A stretch of 64,000 nucleotides of DNA from an uncultured Brevibacillus sp. (GTDB taxonomy: Bacteria; Bacillota; Bacilli; Brevibacillales; Brevibacillaceae): positions 1 through 64,000 of the forward strand of contig NZ_CANMZW010000022.1 of assembly GCF_947502445.1 (NCBI RefSeq). The letters run 5' to 3'. Below are positions 52,195-60,331 of the stretch, piece by piece. A model generated the notes under the pieces. It was not told the DNA's origin. It ran no database searches and was given only the letters and a program-made list of their open reading frames with translations. Made by a program: the position numbers and the translations under genes. Numbering within the stretch: the first letter of the stretch is position 1; the number at the start of each line of letters is the position of its first letter.

Positions 52195-53979
52195 ATGAAA
52201 CATCTGCTTCCCGTAATCGAACCTCTTTTGCGACATACATTTGTAATCCTAGAAGAAGGTACTCATGAATTAGTCGGCAGTGCCCGTCTTCTCGATCAAC
52301 ACCCAGTGCAAGATGTCATGTGTTTTTATCATAAAAGCGGTCAATTGTATTATTTACCTGCTTCGATTCCACGACTATCTAACGACTCGATAGATCAATT
52401 ACCATGGATGAAAACAAAATCATTGCCGCATACCGTTCATTTCGACACCTTCATGCGTGAGATTGAAGTATTCGGAGTTGTATTAATCACAGATGAGTCT
52501 GGCCTAGCCATTGGCTACGTGGCTGGAAATGATGTTTTGCACGAGGTTTATCAAGCTTACAAATATGTAAAAGTTTATTTTGATTCTGTTTTGGAAACCA
52601 CGGCAGAATCGATCGCGATCATTGATGAACAAGCGACTACTATCGTCTGGACGCGAGGAGCAGAGCAAATGTTCTCGATCAAGAAAGATGAGATTATCGG
52701 GAAGCCGATATTCGAGTTTTTTCCTTATGAAAATCTGAACACGTTACGAACACTGAAAACCGGCGAAAGACTGCACCGTTTAAAAAGCCAGCCGCGAAAC
52801 GATGTTGTTTTGCTGCTAAACGTGAATCCAATTGAGCTGGATGGCAACATTATCGGGGCAGTCTCTGTAGATACCGATATCTCCAATGAGGTCAGGCTGT
52901 ATCAAGAGCTGTTCGATTCGACGAAAAAGATTGAAGATTTAAGAAATGAAGTCATTCGCTTGGATGCCTCCCATAACCCGTTTTATTCAATCAAGGGCAA
53001 AAGCAGAGCGATCATGAAAACGATCGATTTGTGCAAAAAAATTGCTTCGACGAATGCGACATGTCTGATTCACGGTGAAAGCGGGGTGGGCAAGGAACTA
53101 TTTGCGAAAGCCATCCATGTTATGCGTGAAAAAAACGACGCTCCGTTTATTGCCATCAACTGTGGGGCAATTACGCCAACGTTATTTGAAAGTGAGTTTT
53201 TTGGCTATGAAAAGGGCGCTTTTTCCGGGGCTAATCAGAAGGGAAGCAAAGGCAAAATCGGCCTGGCCCAAAATGGTACGTTATTTCTTGACGAGGTCGG
53301 GGAATTGACATTGGACATGCAAGTGAAACTACTTCGGGTTTTACAAGAAAAAAAATACTATCCAGTAGGTGGTTCAAGAGAGGTTGAAGTAGATTTTCGC
53401 GTCATTGCAGCAACAAACAGGAACCTACAAGAAATGGTCGAAAAGGGGGAATTTCGAGAGGATCTCTATTACCGCTTGCATGTCATTAATCTAACAATCC
53501 CTCCACTCAGAGAACGCGTGGAGGACATTCTGGAGATCACAAAGCTGTTCTTATATGAATTTTCTATACGCTACAATCGATTTGTGAAAGAAATTCCCGA
53601 TGGGGTCATGGATAAATTAGTGAGCTATCATTGGCCAGGAAACGTGCGGGAGTTGAGGAATGTGATTGAACGTCTCGTTGTGTTTTCCACTGACGGAAAA
53701 ATATTGGAGGAACACTTACCGCTAGATTTTGAATACGTTGTAAGCCAGTACGTAAAAAAACATCTGGAGCCAACACTTGCCGATAGTCAGAAGGATGATG
53801 ATTTAGAATTCCTTTTGCCCAAAACCAGCTCCTTGCAGAGCGAATTGGATTTGTACGAAAAAAAGCTCATCTTGCAAGCATTGTCGCTGGAAGGGGGCAA
53901 CAAGCTGTCGGTAGCAAAGCGGTTGGGAATCTCCCGCTCTACGTTATATTACAAAATGCATAAACTGGGGATCGAATAA
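52195..53979 (+). CDS. sigma-54-dependent enhancer-binding regulator with PAS domain
   Basis: 594 aa; GGAGG at 52184-52188 favours ATG 52195. An N-terminal sensor region (1-125) is followed by a PAS-like domain (about 130-240, SIAIIDEQATTIVWTRGAEQM). The AAA+ domain (about 265-510) has Walker A GESGVGKE, the sigma-54 contact loop GAFSGA, Walker B TLFLDEVGEL and R-finger text. A Fis-type helix-turn-helix ends the protein (NKLSVAKRLGISRSTLYYKM). Placement between two units with -24/-12 promoters, and shared upstream motifs, suggest it activates both. Confidence 0.9.
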   Translation: MKHLLPVIEPLLRHTFVILEEGTHELVGSARLLDQHPVQDVMCFYHKSGQLYYLPASIPRLSNDSIDQLPWMKTKSLPHTVHFDTFMREIEVFGVVLITDESGLAIGYVAGNDVLHEVYQAYKYVKVYFDSVLETTAESIAIIDEQATTIVWTRGAEQMFSIKKDEIIGKPIFEFFPYENLNTLRTLKTGERLHRLKSQPRNDVVLLLNVNPIELDGNIIGAVSVDTDISNEVRLYQELFDSTKKIEDLRNEVIRLDASHNPFYSIKGKSRAIMKTIDLCKKIASTNATCLIHGESGVGKELFAKAIHVMREKNDAPFIAINCGAITPTLFESEFFGYEKGAFSGANQKGSKGKIGLAQNGTLFLDEVGELTLDMQVKLLRVLQEKKYYPVGGSREVEVDFRVIAATNRNLQEMVEKGEFREDLYYRLHVINLTIPPLRERVEDILEITKLFLYEFSIRYNRFVKEIPDGVMDKLVSYHWPGNVRELRNVIERLVVFSTDGKILEEHLPLDFEYVVSQYVKKHLEPTLADSQKDDDLEFLLPKTSSLQSELDLYEKKLILQALSLEGGNKLSVAKRLGISRSTLYYKMHKLGIE

Positions 53980-53995
53980 AGTATCCCAATGATAT

Positions 53996-54034
53996 AACCG
54001 TTATGTTCTCAGCTAAGAACATGGCGGTTTTTTT
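53996..54034 (+). terminator. intrinsic terminator
   Basis: AACCGTTATGTTCT and AGAACATGGCGGTT form a long stem, followed by TTTTT. Confidence 0.8.
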
Positions 54035-54067
54035 GCGTTTAGAATTTATAAGCGCGACGCTTATTAA

Positions 54068-54119
54068 TTTTCGCACACTGTTCGACTATTCGGACACGTA
54101 ATTTCATATTTTCGCACAC
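54068..54119 (+). promoter_or_regulatory. repeated TTTTCGCACAC elements, candidate enhancer
   Basis: TTTTCGCACAC occurs at 54068-54078 and 54109-54119, 41 bases apart (about four helical turns). A variant, TATTCGGACAC, lies between them at 54087-54097. They lie 30-80 bases upstream of the -24 element of the carnitine operon. Confidence 0.6.
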
Positions 54120-54147
54120 CATGCTTGGAAAAATCGGAAAAACACAA

Positions 54148-54163
54148 TGGCACGGTTTTTGCT
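54148..54163 (+). promoter_or_regulatory. sigma-54 promoter of the carnitine operon
   Basis: TGGCAC-GGTTT-TTGCT matches the consensus TGGCAC-N5-TTGCW at every position. Transcription should start near 54175, about 35 bases before the first gene. Confidence 0.9.
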
Positions 54164-54210
54164 GAATACGTATTGCGTCATTCAGAAAACAAGAAAAGGG
54201 GGAAATCAGC

Positions 54211-55110
54211 ATGCAACAAAATGTCATTATTACGTGTGCCGTAACCGGCGATGGAGATACAGCGACAAAAAGCAGGTATGTCCCCATTACACCGAAAGAC
54301 ATTGCAGACTCAGCGATTGAAGCGGCAAAAGCAGGGGCAGCGATCGTACATCTGCATGTGCGCGATCCAAAAACAGGCGGGATCAGCCATGATCCGGCAT
54401 TATTTCGTGAAGTCGTGGAACGCATTCGGGAATCAGAAACCGATGTCGTTCTCAACATCACCGCAGGAGGCGGCGGAATCTGGCTGCCAAGCGAGGATGA
54501 TCCTACAGTCGGTGGCGCTCAAACGGATATTCAAACTCCGGAAGAACGCCATCAACCGGTTGGCGAGTTGTTGCCGGAAATTTGTTCGCTCGACTGCGGA
54601 AGCCTTAATTTCGGCGACATCATTTACATCAGCCCAACCGATTGGCTCCGCAAGCATGCTCGGCTGATTCAGCAAAGCGGTGTCAAACCAGAGCTGGAAT
54701 GTTTTGATACGGGCAATGTCCGCTTTGCGAAGCAGTTGATTAACGAAGGGCTGGTTGACGGAGAGCCGCTGTTCCAATTTTGCCTAGGGATTCCATGGGG
54801 AGCCGGTGTCGACATAGAGACGTTGGTCGCGATGCGCAATCAATTACCAGCCAATGCCCACTGGGCAGCGTTTGGGATTGGTCGCTGGCAAATCCCCATG
54901 GTAGCGCAATCCATTCTACTGGGCGGTCATGTTCGTGTCGGGGTAGAAGACAATTTGTACGTTGAAAAAGGCGTACTCGGCTCGAACGCGCAGCTGGTCG
55001 ATAAAGCCGTAACGATCATTGAAAATCTCGGTGCAACGCCAATGACGCCCAAACAAGCTCGTGAGCTGCTTGGATTGAAAACTCCGCACAGAAAGGTTGA
55101 ACAACAATGA
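54211..55110 (+). CDS. cdhC: BKACE-family beta-keto acid cleavage enzyme (3-dehydrocarnitine type)
   Basis: 299 aa, AAGGGGG before ATG 54211. DUF849/BKACE features: IITCAVTGDGDT, the zinc His pair in VHLHVRDPKTG, NITAGGGG and PELECFDTGNV. The family condenses a beta-keto acid with acetyl-CoA and cleaves off acetoacetate. Next to L-carnitine dehydrogenase and a thioesterase, the expected substrate is 3-dehydrocarnitine, giving betainyl-CoA plus acetoacetate, as in the Pseudomonas cdh system. First gene after the sigma-54 promoter; it overlaps the next by four bases. Confidence 0.85.
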   Translation: MQQNVIITCAVTGDGDTATKSRYVPITPKDIADSAIEAAKAGAAIVHLHVRDPKTGGISHDPALFREVVERIRESETDVVLNITAGGGGIWLPSEDDPTVGGAQTDIQTPEERHQPVGELLPEICSLDCGSLNFGDIIYISPTDWLRKHARLIQQSGVKPELECFDTGNVRFAKQLINEGLVDGEPLFQFCLGIPWGAGVDIETLVAMRNQLPANAHWAAFGIGRWQIPMVAQSILLGGHVRVGVEDNLYVEKGVLGSNAQLVDKAVTIIENLGATPMTPKQARELLGLKTPHRKVEQQ

Positions 55111-56063
55111 ATCCAATCAAACGTGTTGCTGTCGTAGGCACCGGATTAATCGGCAATGGATGGATTGCTCGCTTTCTTGCCCATGGCTATGATGTGATCG
55201 CGACTGATCCGGCAGAACAGGCAGAATCGAGAATGCGACATGATGTTGAACGTGCGTGGCCTGTGCTTGAGAAGCTTGGACTGGCAGCTGGCGCTTCACT
55301 CGGCAGGCTTATATTTGAGCCAGATCTACAAAAAGCAGTTTCGATGGCTGATCTGATCCAGGAAAATGCACCTGAGCGGGAAGAGTTAAAACGGAAATTA
55401 CTGGCAGAGATCGACCGTTATGCGAAACCCGATGCAATTATTGCCTCGAGTACGTCCGGTTTTATGCCAACTTCACTGCAGGCAGACTGCGTGAATCCGG
55501 GGCGCGTAATCGTCGCTCATCCGTTTAATCCAGTGTATGTAATGCCGCTAGTGGAAATCGTTGGGGGGAAAAACACCTCTTCCGATGCAATTGAAAAAGC
55601 GAAGGCGATATATGAATCTGTCCGGATGAAACCGCTGGTCCTGTCACATGAGGTGGAAGGCCATATCGCCGATCGGTTGATGGAAGCGATCTGGCGCGAG
55701 GCACTGCATTTAGTGAACGATGGGGTAGCGACGACAGACGAAGTAGACGCAGCGATCGTCTATGGTCCTGGTTTGCGCTGGGCATTGATGGGGCCGTTCT
55801 TAACCCTTCACTTGGCTGGTGGAGAACAGGGGATGCGCCATATGCTGCGGCAATTTGGCCCGATTCTGGAACGCCCGAAGTCGCACCTTATCGCACCACA
55901 GCTTACAGAAGAGCTTGCCGAACGAGTTATTCACGGCTGCGAACAGCAGACAGAAGGGCATTCGATAACGAAGCTGGAGAGCCGTAGAGATGACTTTTTG
56001 ATTGAGCTTCTCAGACTGCTGGAGACATACTGGCCGTCAGCAAACCTGAACGGGCGGCTGTAA
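55107..56063 (+). CDS. cdhA: L-carnitine dehydrogenase (3-hydroxyacyl-CoA dehydrogenase family)
   Basis: 318 aa, ATGA overlap with the BKACE gene. The NAD fold starts VAVVGTGLIGNGWIARFLAHG. Catalytic text HPFNPVYVMPLVEIVGG carries the His of the 3-hydroxyacyl-CoA dehydrogenase family, and GHIADRLMEAIWREALHLV follows. Length and the DGVATTDEVDAAIVYGPGLRWA segment match carnitine dehydrogenases. It oxidises L-carnitine to 3-dehydrocarnitine with NAD+. In some proteobacteria the protein is fused to the thioesterase that is encoded separately next door. Confidence 0.85.
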   Translation: MNPIKRVAVVGTGLIGNGWIARFLAHGYDVIATDPAEQAESRMRHDVERAWPVLEKLGLAAGASLGRLIFEPDLQKAVSMADLIQENAPEREELKRKLLAEIDRYAKPDAIIASSTSGFMPTSLQADCVNPGRVIVAHPFNPVYVMPLVEIVGGKNTSSDAIEKAKAIYESVRMKPLVLSHEVEGHIADRLMEAIWREALHLVNDGVATTDEVDAAIVYGPGLRWALMGPFLTLHLAGGEQGMRHMLRQFGPILERPKSHLIAPQLTEELAERVIHGCEQQTEGHSITKLESRRDDFLIELLRLLETYWPSANLNGRL

Positions 56064-56109
56064 ATGGCTTTTGATACGGTTATGACATTTTCATAAAGGG
56101 GAGGTCAAC

Positions 56110-56598
56110 TTGTTTCAATCAGACAAACCATTGCACGAAGATAATGTCCATTCGGAATGGGTCGATTTTAACGGGCACATGAACGATGCTGAGTATGCTC
56201 GTGTATTCAGCATCGCAGCTGAACACCTGATCGAAAACGTCGGAATCAGCACGCAGTTCCGTGAGGAGAATGCGTATTCGATTTATACGCTTGATGTGCA
56301 TATTTGTTATTTGGCTGAAGTCTATGAAGGACAAGCATTCCGGGTTACTGCGCAATTATTGGATCATGACAGCAAACGAATGCATCTGTTTTTCGTGATG
56401 GAGAACGACGAAGGCAAACATTTGGCCACATGTGAACAAATGCTAATGGGAATAGACATGAACGAGCGCCGTTCTGCACCATTCCCTGCGGAAGTGAAGG
56501 TACGGATCGAAAGAATTGCCCAAGCGCACGAGCAGCTGCCCATTCCAGCGGAAGCAGGGCGTAAAATCGGAATCCGCAAAGGAGCACACTTCACATGA
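56110..56598 (+). CDS. cdhB: hot-dog thioesterase, probable betainyl-CoA thioesterase
   Basis: 162 aa from TTG 56110 behind GGGGAGG. The 4-hydroxybenzoyl-CoA-thioesterase-like start SEWVDFNGHMNDAEYARVF contains the acidic residue and Asn-Gly-His-Met turn typical of these hot-dog enzymes. In the cdh pathway this step releases glycine betaine from betainyl-CoA. It overlaps the CoA-transferase gene by four bases. Confidence 0.8.
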   Translation: MFQSDKPLHEDNVHSEWVDFNGHMNDAEYARVFSIAAEHLIENVGISTQFREENAYSIYTLDVHICYLAEVYEGQAFRVTAQLLDHDSKRMHLFFVMENDEGKHLATCEQMLMGIDMNERRSAPFPAEVKVRIERIAQAHEQLPIPAEAGRKIGIRKGAHFT

Positions 56599-59144
56599 GC
56601 AAGGTAATTTCGCAAGCACCCTTGAAAGGAATTCGCGTCATTGATTTTGGTCAATATATAGCCGGTCCAGCCGTCGCGATGATGCTCGCCGAGCAGGGAG
56701 CAGAAGTGATCCGGGTCGATCCTCCGTCTGGTCCGGCCTGGGACTCACCGGCCACGGCTGTACTCAATCGTGGCAAAAAGAGTATCGTCCTCGATCTGAA
56801 GGTCAGCGCTGACAAAGAGCTGGCGCGAAGGCTGATCGCCTCAGCCGATGTGGTCATAGAAAATTTTCGCCCTGGCGTTATGGATCGGCTCGGATTGGGC
56901 CCGGAAGAAATGTTGAGTATTCATCCGCAGCTCATTTATCTGTCTTTACCGGGTTTTTCTGCACATGACATGGAAAAAGATCAACTTGCTGGCTGGGAAG
57001 GCATCATTGCAGCTGCTACCGGCTGGTACAGAGGCATGGGGATGAGTCGCATCCTCATGGGGGTGGATCCATCGTATTCACCCTTGCCTCTGGCTTCCAT
57101 CTATGGAGCGCTTCTCGGGGTGCTCTCTGTAACAGTCGCGTTGTACGCACGCGAGCAGACAGGCCGCGGTGACATGATTGAGGTGCCACTAGCAGCGGCG
57201 CTCTCCGAAGGACTCGCCTACAACACGATGTTGGTTGAAAACATGCCGAATCGCTATAAGTCCCAGCTTGAGCAGGAAATCGAACGGCGTCGTACGGCAG
57301 GTGAATCAATGAACTTGAGCTACGAAGACGTGCAGGGGTTTCTGGATCCGTTCTATCGCGATTATCTCTGTGCCGACGGGCGTTACTTTTATCATTGCTG
57401 CCCTTCGCACAAGTCACATGCAATTAAAGTACTAGAACTGCTTGGGCTATGGGAAGAGATGATTGAGGCAGGTATTCCGCTCGTTGATCCTTATCTTCCC
57501 ACATGCGAGTGGCAAGAAGGTGTTGACTGCTCGCTGCTAGCATTTCCCCTGTCTGCAGAATGGGCAAGGCGTCTTTCAACTAGAATGCAGGAGGGTTTTT
57601 TACAGAAAACTAGCTTCGAGTGGGAGCGCCTCTATGGCGAGGAAGGCATTCCTAGTGCAGCGCAGCGGACGACAAATGAGTGGTTGAACTCAGAGCATGC
57701 GATCGCCTCTGGATTAATTATAGCGCTTGACGACTCAGTTTACGGCCGACTGAAACAGCCTGGGCAGTCAATATGGTTTGAAGGTTCATCTGCCAACCTG
57801 AGCGAAATACGACCTGCGCCAGTATTGAATGCAGATCGTGAAGAAATTTTGGCAAGCTTGTCGGAGATCGAGGCAGTATCCGAAATGGAAGTAGCAACTT
57901 TCGCTGAAGCGGCTACCATGGCGCAAGCTTTAGAGCTTCCGCTAAAGGGAATAAGAATTCTCGACCTGACAAATGTCATTGCTGGTCCGACAATCGCTTC
58001 TACGCTTGCCCGTTTTGGAGCCGAGGTAATCAAGCTCGATCCACCCAATCCAGCGTTTGATCCTTCCATTACATGCATCCTTGGCTTACAGGGGCAACGT
58101 GGAAAGAGGAGTGTACTCGTTGATTTGAAAACTCCACAAGGTCAGGAAATTCTTGCACGGATTCTACGCGAAGTGGACGTGGTGACATTCAATGGGCGCG
58201 AGGGGCAATTGAAAGACCTAGGCATCGATCCCGAGCAGCTTCATGCGGTCAACCCGAATGTGATCTTGTGCCGACTGGATGCCTTCGGAGGTCCAAACGT
58301 CGGTCCGAGAAGTGAGACTCCTGGATTTGACGAGACCGTGCAAGCCTCGACCGGAATGATGGCCAGATTCGGTGGCTCCCTGACTACACCCGAGCTACAC
58401 GCCAATGTCGGGACAATTGACGTATCGGGTGGTTATTGTGGAGCGTTTGCGGTTGCTATCGCCCTGATCAACCGACTTCATGGCGCTAAGAGTCAGGTTG
58501 TCCGCACCTCGCTGGCTGTCGCTGGCCAGCTTATTCAGCTTCCATTCATGTATCAATACGAGGGACGAAAGCCCTTTGATGAACCCAGCGGTCCTAGCGT
58601 CAAAGGCGAACACGCTTTCTATCGACTATACGAGGCGCAGGACGCCTGGTTCTTCCTTGCAGCACGGTCTGCTTCTCGCGGACGGCTGAGTGCCCTCTTT
58701 GAATTTGCAGATATCGATTCCGTTGCTGAGTCAGAGCTGGTAGAGTACTTGGCAGAGAGATTTTGCAGCCAACCAGTAGACGAGTGGATCATTCAGTTAG
58801 AAAAGCTGGGACTCGCTGCCCATAAGGTAAAAAACATGGCAGAGGTTCGCTCGCAATATTTGCATGTCGAAAGTGCTGGAGCAATTGATCTGGATCAGTC
58901 AACGATGCAATTCATTCGCCACGATGCTCATCCCAGTGGATATTTGATAGAACTGGTTGCCCCAAACGCAATACGGATGAAACATTCTCGCATTACAATT
59001 CCTGAGCCAGCGCCAAAGTATGGGGGACACACCCGTCAAATCCTTAGACAGATTGGCTTGGATGATGCGCATATCAACCAGCTGCTAGCAGATGGCGTCG
59101 TTTCAGAAACGTGGAGCCACATTGGGGAATACATTCCTAGTTAA
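56595..59144 (+). CDS. tandem-fused class III CoA-transferase (two CaiB/BaiF domains)
   Basis: 849 aa, about twice the normal length. Domain 1 (about 8-430) starts LKGIRVIDFGQYIAGPAVAMMLAEQGAEVIRVDPP. Domain 2 (about 450-849) starts LKGIRILDLTNVIAGPTIASTLARFGAEVIKLDPP. The catalytic Asp appears in each half: D158 in LMGVDPSYSP and D609 in VGTIDVSGG. Class III transferases normally interlock as homodimers, so the fusion would be a pseudo-dimer free to specialise its two sites. In a carnitine operon the likely substrates are betaine-type CoA esters (carnitinyl, crotonobetainyl or betainyl). Exact donor and acceptor unknown. Confidence 0.85.
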   Translation: MSKVISQAPLKGIRVIDFGQYIAGPAVAMMLAEQGAEVIRVDPPSGPAWDSPATAVLNRGKKSIVLDLKVSADKELARRLIASADVVIENFRPGVMDRLGLGPEEMLSIHPQLIYLSLPGFSAHDMEKDQLAGWEGIIAAATGWYRGMGMSRILMGVDPSYSPLPLASIYGALLGVLSVTVALYAREQTGRGDMIEVPLAAALSEGLAYNTMLVENMPNRYKSQLEQEIERRRTAGESMNLSYEDVQGFLDPFYRDYLCADGRYFYHCCPSHKSHAIKVLELLGLWEEMIEAGIPLVDPYLPTCEWQEGVDCSLLAFPLSAEWARRLSTRMQEGFLQKTSFEWERLYGEEGIPSAAQRTTNEWLNSEHAIASGLIIALDDSVYGRLKQPGQSIWFEGSSANLSEIRPAPVLNADREEILASLSEIEAVSEMEVATFAEAATMAQALELPLKGIRILDLTNVIAGPTIASTLARFGAEVIKLDPPNPAFDPSITCILGLQGQRGKRSVLVDLKTPQGQEILARILREVDVVTFNGREGQLKDLGIDPEQLHAVNPNVILCRLDAFGGPNVGPRSETPGFDETVQASTGMMARFGGSLTTPELHANVGTIDVSGGYCGAFAVAIALINRLHGAKSQVVRTSLAVAGQLIQLPFMYQYEGRKPFDEPSGPSVKGEHAFYRLYEAQDAWFFLAARSASRGRLSALFEFADIDSVAESELVEYLAERFCSQPVDEWIIQLEKLGLAAHKVKNMAEVRSQYLHVESAGAIDLDQSTMQFIRHDAHPSGYLIELVAPNAIRMKHSRITIPEPAPKYGGHTRQILRQIGLDDAHINQLLADGVVSETWSHIGEYIPS

Positions 59145-59175
59145 TGAATAACCGAGGTTTGAGAAGGAGAGAGAA

Positions 59176-59241
59176 TTGAAAGAAATAGTATTGCTTGAAA
59201 CGAAAGAGGACGTTACGGTAGAGGAAGGTAGCAACGCTTGA
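59176..59241 (+). other. possible 21-codon leader peptide
   Basis: TTG 59176 follows GAAGGAGAGAG. The frame reads MKEIVLLETKEDVTVEEGSNA and ends just before the amidase ribosome site. It could be a coupling peptide or the relic of a gene start. Weak evidence. Confidence 0.25.
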
Positions 59242-59255
59242 ACGAGGAGGGGACC

Positions 59256-60233
59256 ATGATGAACAAGACTACGGTAGCAACGGTAGCGATGGAGGTTACC
59301 TTTGACAAGCAGGAAAATGTGAAAAAATATTTGAGATATATTGAAGAAGCGTCAAAAAAAGGAGCAAAACTGATTGTCTTTCCAGAACAATCTCTTCAAG
59401 GGTATTTGCCTAGTTTAATGGGACCGTTGTCCGTCGAAATATTTCGACATCAGCATCACCACGCCGAGACGGTTCCCGATGGTGACACGACAATACTTAT
59501 GGTGCAAGCAGCCCAAAAGCATGGCATACACATTGTTTGGGGGATGACGGAGCGTGATCGAAATCGATACGATGTCCTCTACAACACCGCCGTACTCGTT
59601 GGACCGACAGGATTTATCGGATCATACCGCAAAGTTCATCTCCCTTTGGACGAATTGCACATCTATTTTCCAGGAAGTGATTTTCCCGTATACGATACGG
59701 AGATTGGAAAAATAGGCCTGTTGATTTGCTACGACAAATGCTTCCCAGAAGCCACTCGGGAATTGGCACTAAAAGGGGCGGAGATCTTTGTCATGCCTAC
59801 TGCCTGGGCTTTGGAGTCGGACAAAGAGTCAGATCCCGGCTCCAGCCGATTGGCACTCGCTCACAATTTGTACGATCAAGTGCGTGCAAGTGAAAACCAA
59901 TGCTGGTTTATTTCATCGAACATAGCTGGGGTTTGCGGTGATACTTTATATTACGGTCACAGCAACATTGTCGATCCAAGCGGACGTATCGTCACTACGA
60001 CAGGCGGAGGGGAAGGCATCACGTTTTATGAAGCAGAGCTGCACGGCGAAATTTTGCGTGCCCGCACTGAAGATGAGATGGGCCTGTACTATATCAAAGA
60101 CCTCAAGCCACAAGCGTACAAACAATTGGCTAAAGGGTGGGAAATCAGTGGATTAACCCCATTGCAAACGAAAGATAATGCGCCACAGCTACGAGCCAGA
60201 ATGACCCCATCCGATGATTCGGCGCAAGGCTAA
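59256..60233 (+). CDS. nitrilase-superfamily amidase (carbon-nitrogen hydrolase)
   Basis: 325 aa, GAGGAGGGG before ATG 59256. The Glu-Lys-Cys triad is visible: E44 in VFPEQS, K126 in SYRKVHLP and C158 in LLICYDKCFPE. This is an amidase or carbamoylase-type member rather than a classical nitrilase. In this operon it could open an amide of carnitine or a related quaternary compound, feeding the dehydrogenase. Substrate is inferred only from context. Confidence 0.8.
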   Translation: MMNKTTVATVAMEVTFDKQENVKKYLRYIEEASKKGAKLIVFPEQSLQGYLPSLMGPLSVEIFRHQHHHAETVPDGDTTILMVQAAQKHGIHIVWGMTERDRNRYDVLYNTAVLVGPTGFIGSYRKVHLPLDELHIYFPGSDFPVYDTEIGKIGLLICYDKCFPEATRELALKGAEIFVMPTAWALESDKESDPGSSRLALAHNLYDQVRASENQCWFISSNIAGVCGDTLYYGHSNIVDPSGRIVTTTGGGEGITFYEAELHGEILRARTEDEMGLYYIKDLKPQAYKQLAKGWEISGLTPLQTKDNAPQLRARMTPSDDSAQG

Positions 60234-60277
60234 GTGTCGGTAAAAAGTGTTACTAGAGGCTGCGTGGTCTGAGTTTG

Positions 60278-60291
60278 TGAAAGCGCTATCT
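60278..60291 (+). promoter_or_regulatory. near-consensus CcpA cre-like site
   Basis: TGAAAGCGCTATCT differs from TGWAANCGNTNWCA only at the last base. It lies between the amidase and EutH-like genes. Such matches can occur by chance. Confidence 0.3.
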
Positions 60292-60331
60292 ATTGGAGGC
60301 GACCAAATAACCAATAAATGGGGAACAGCTC

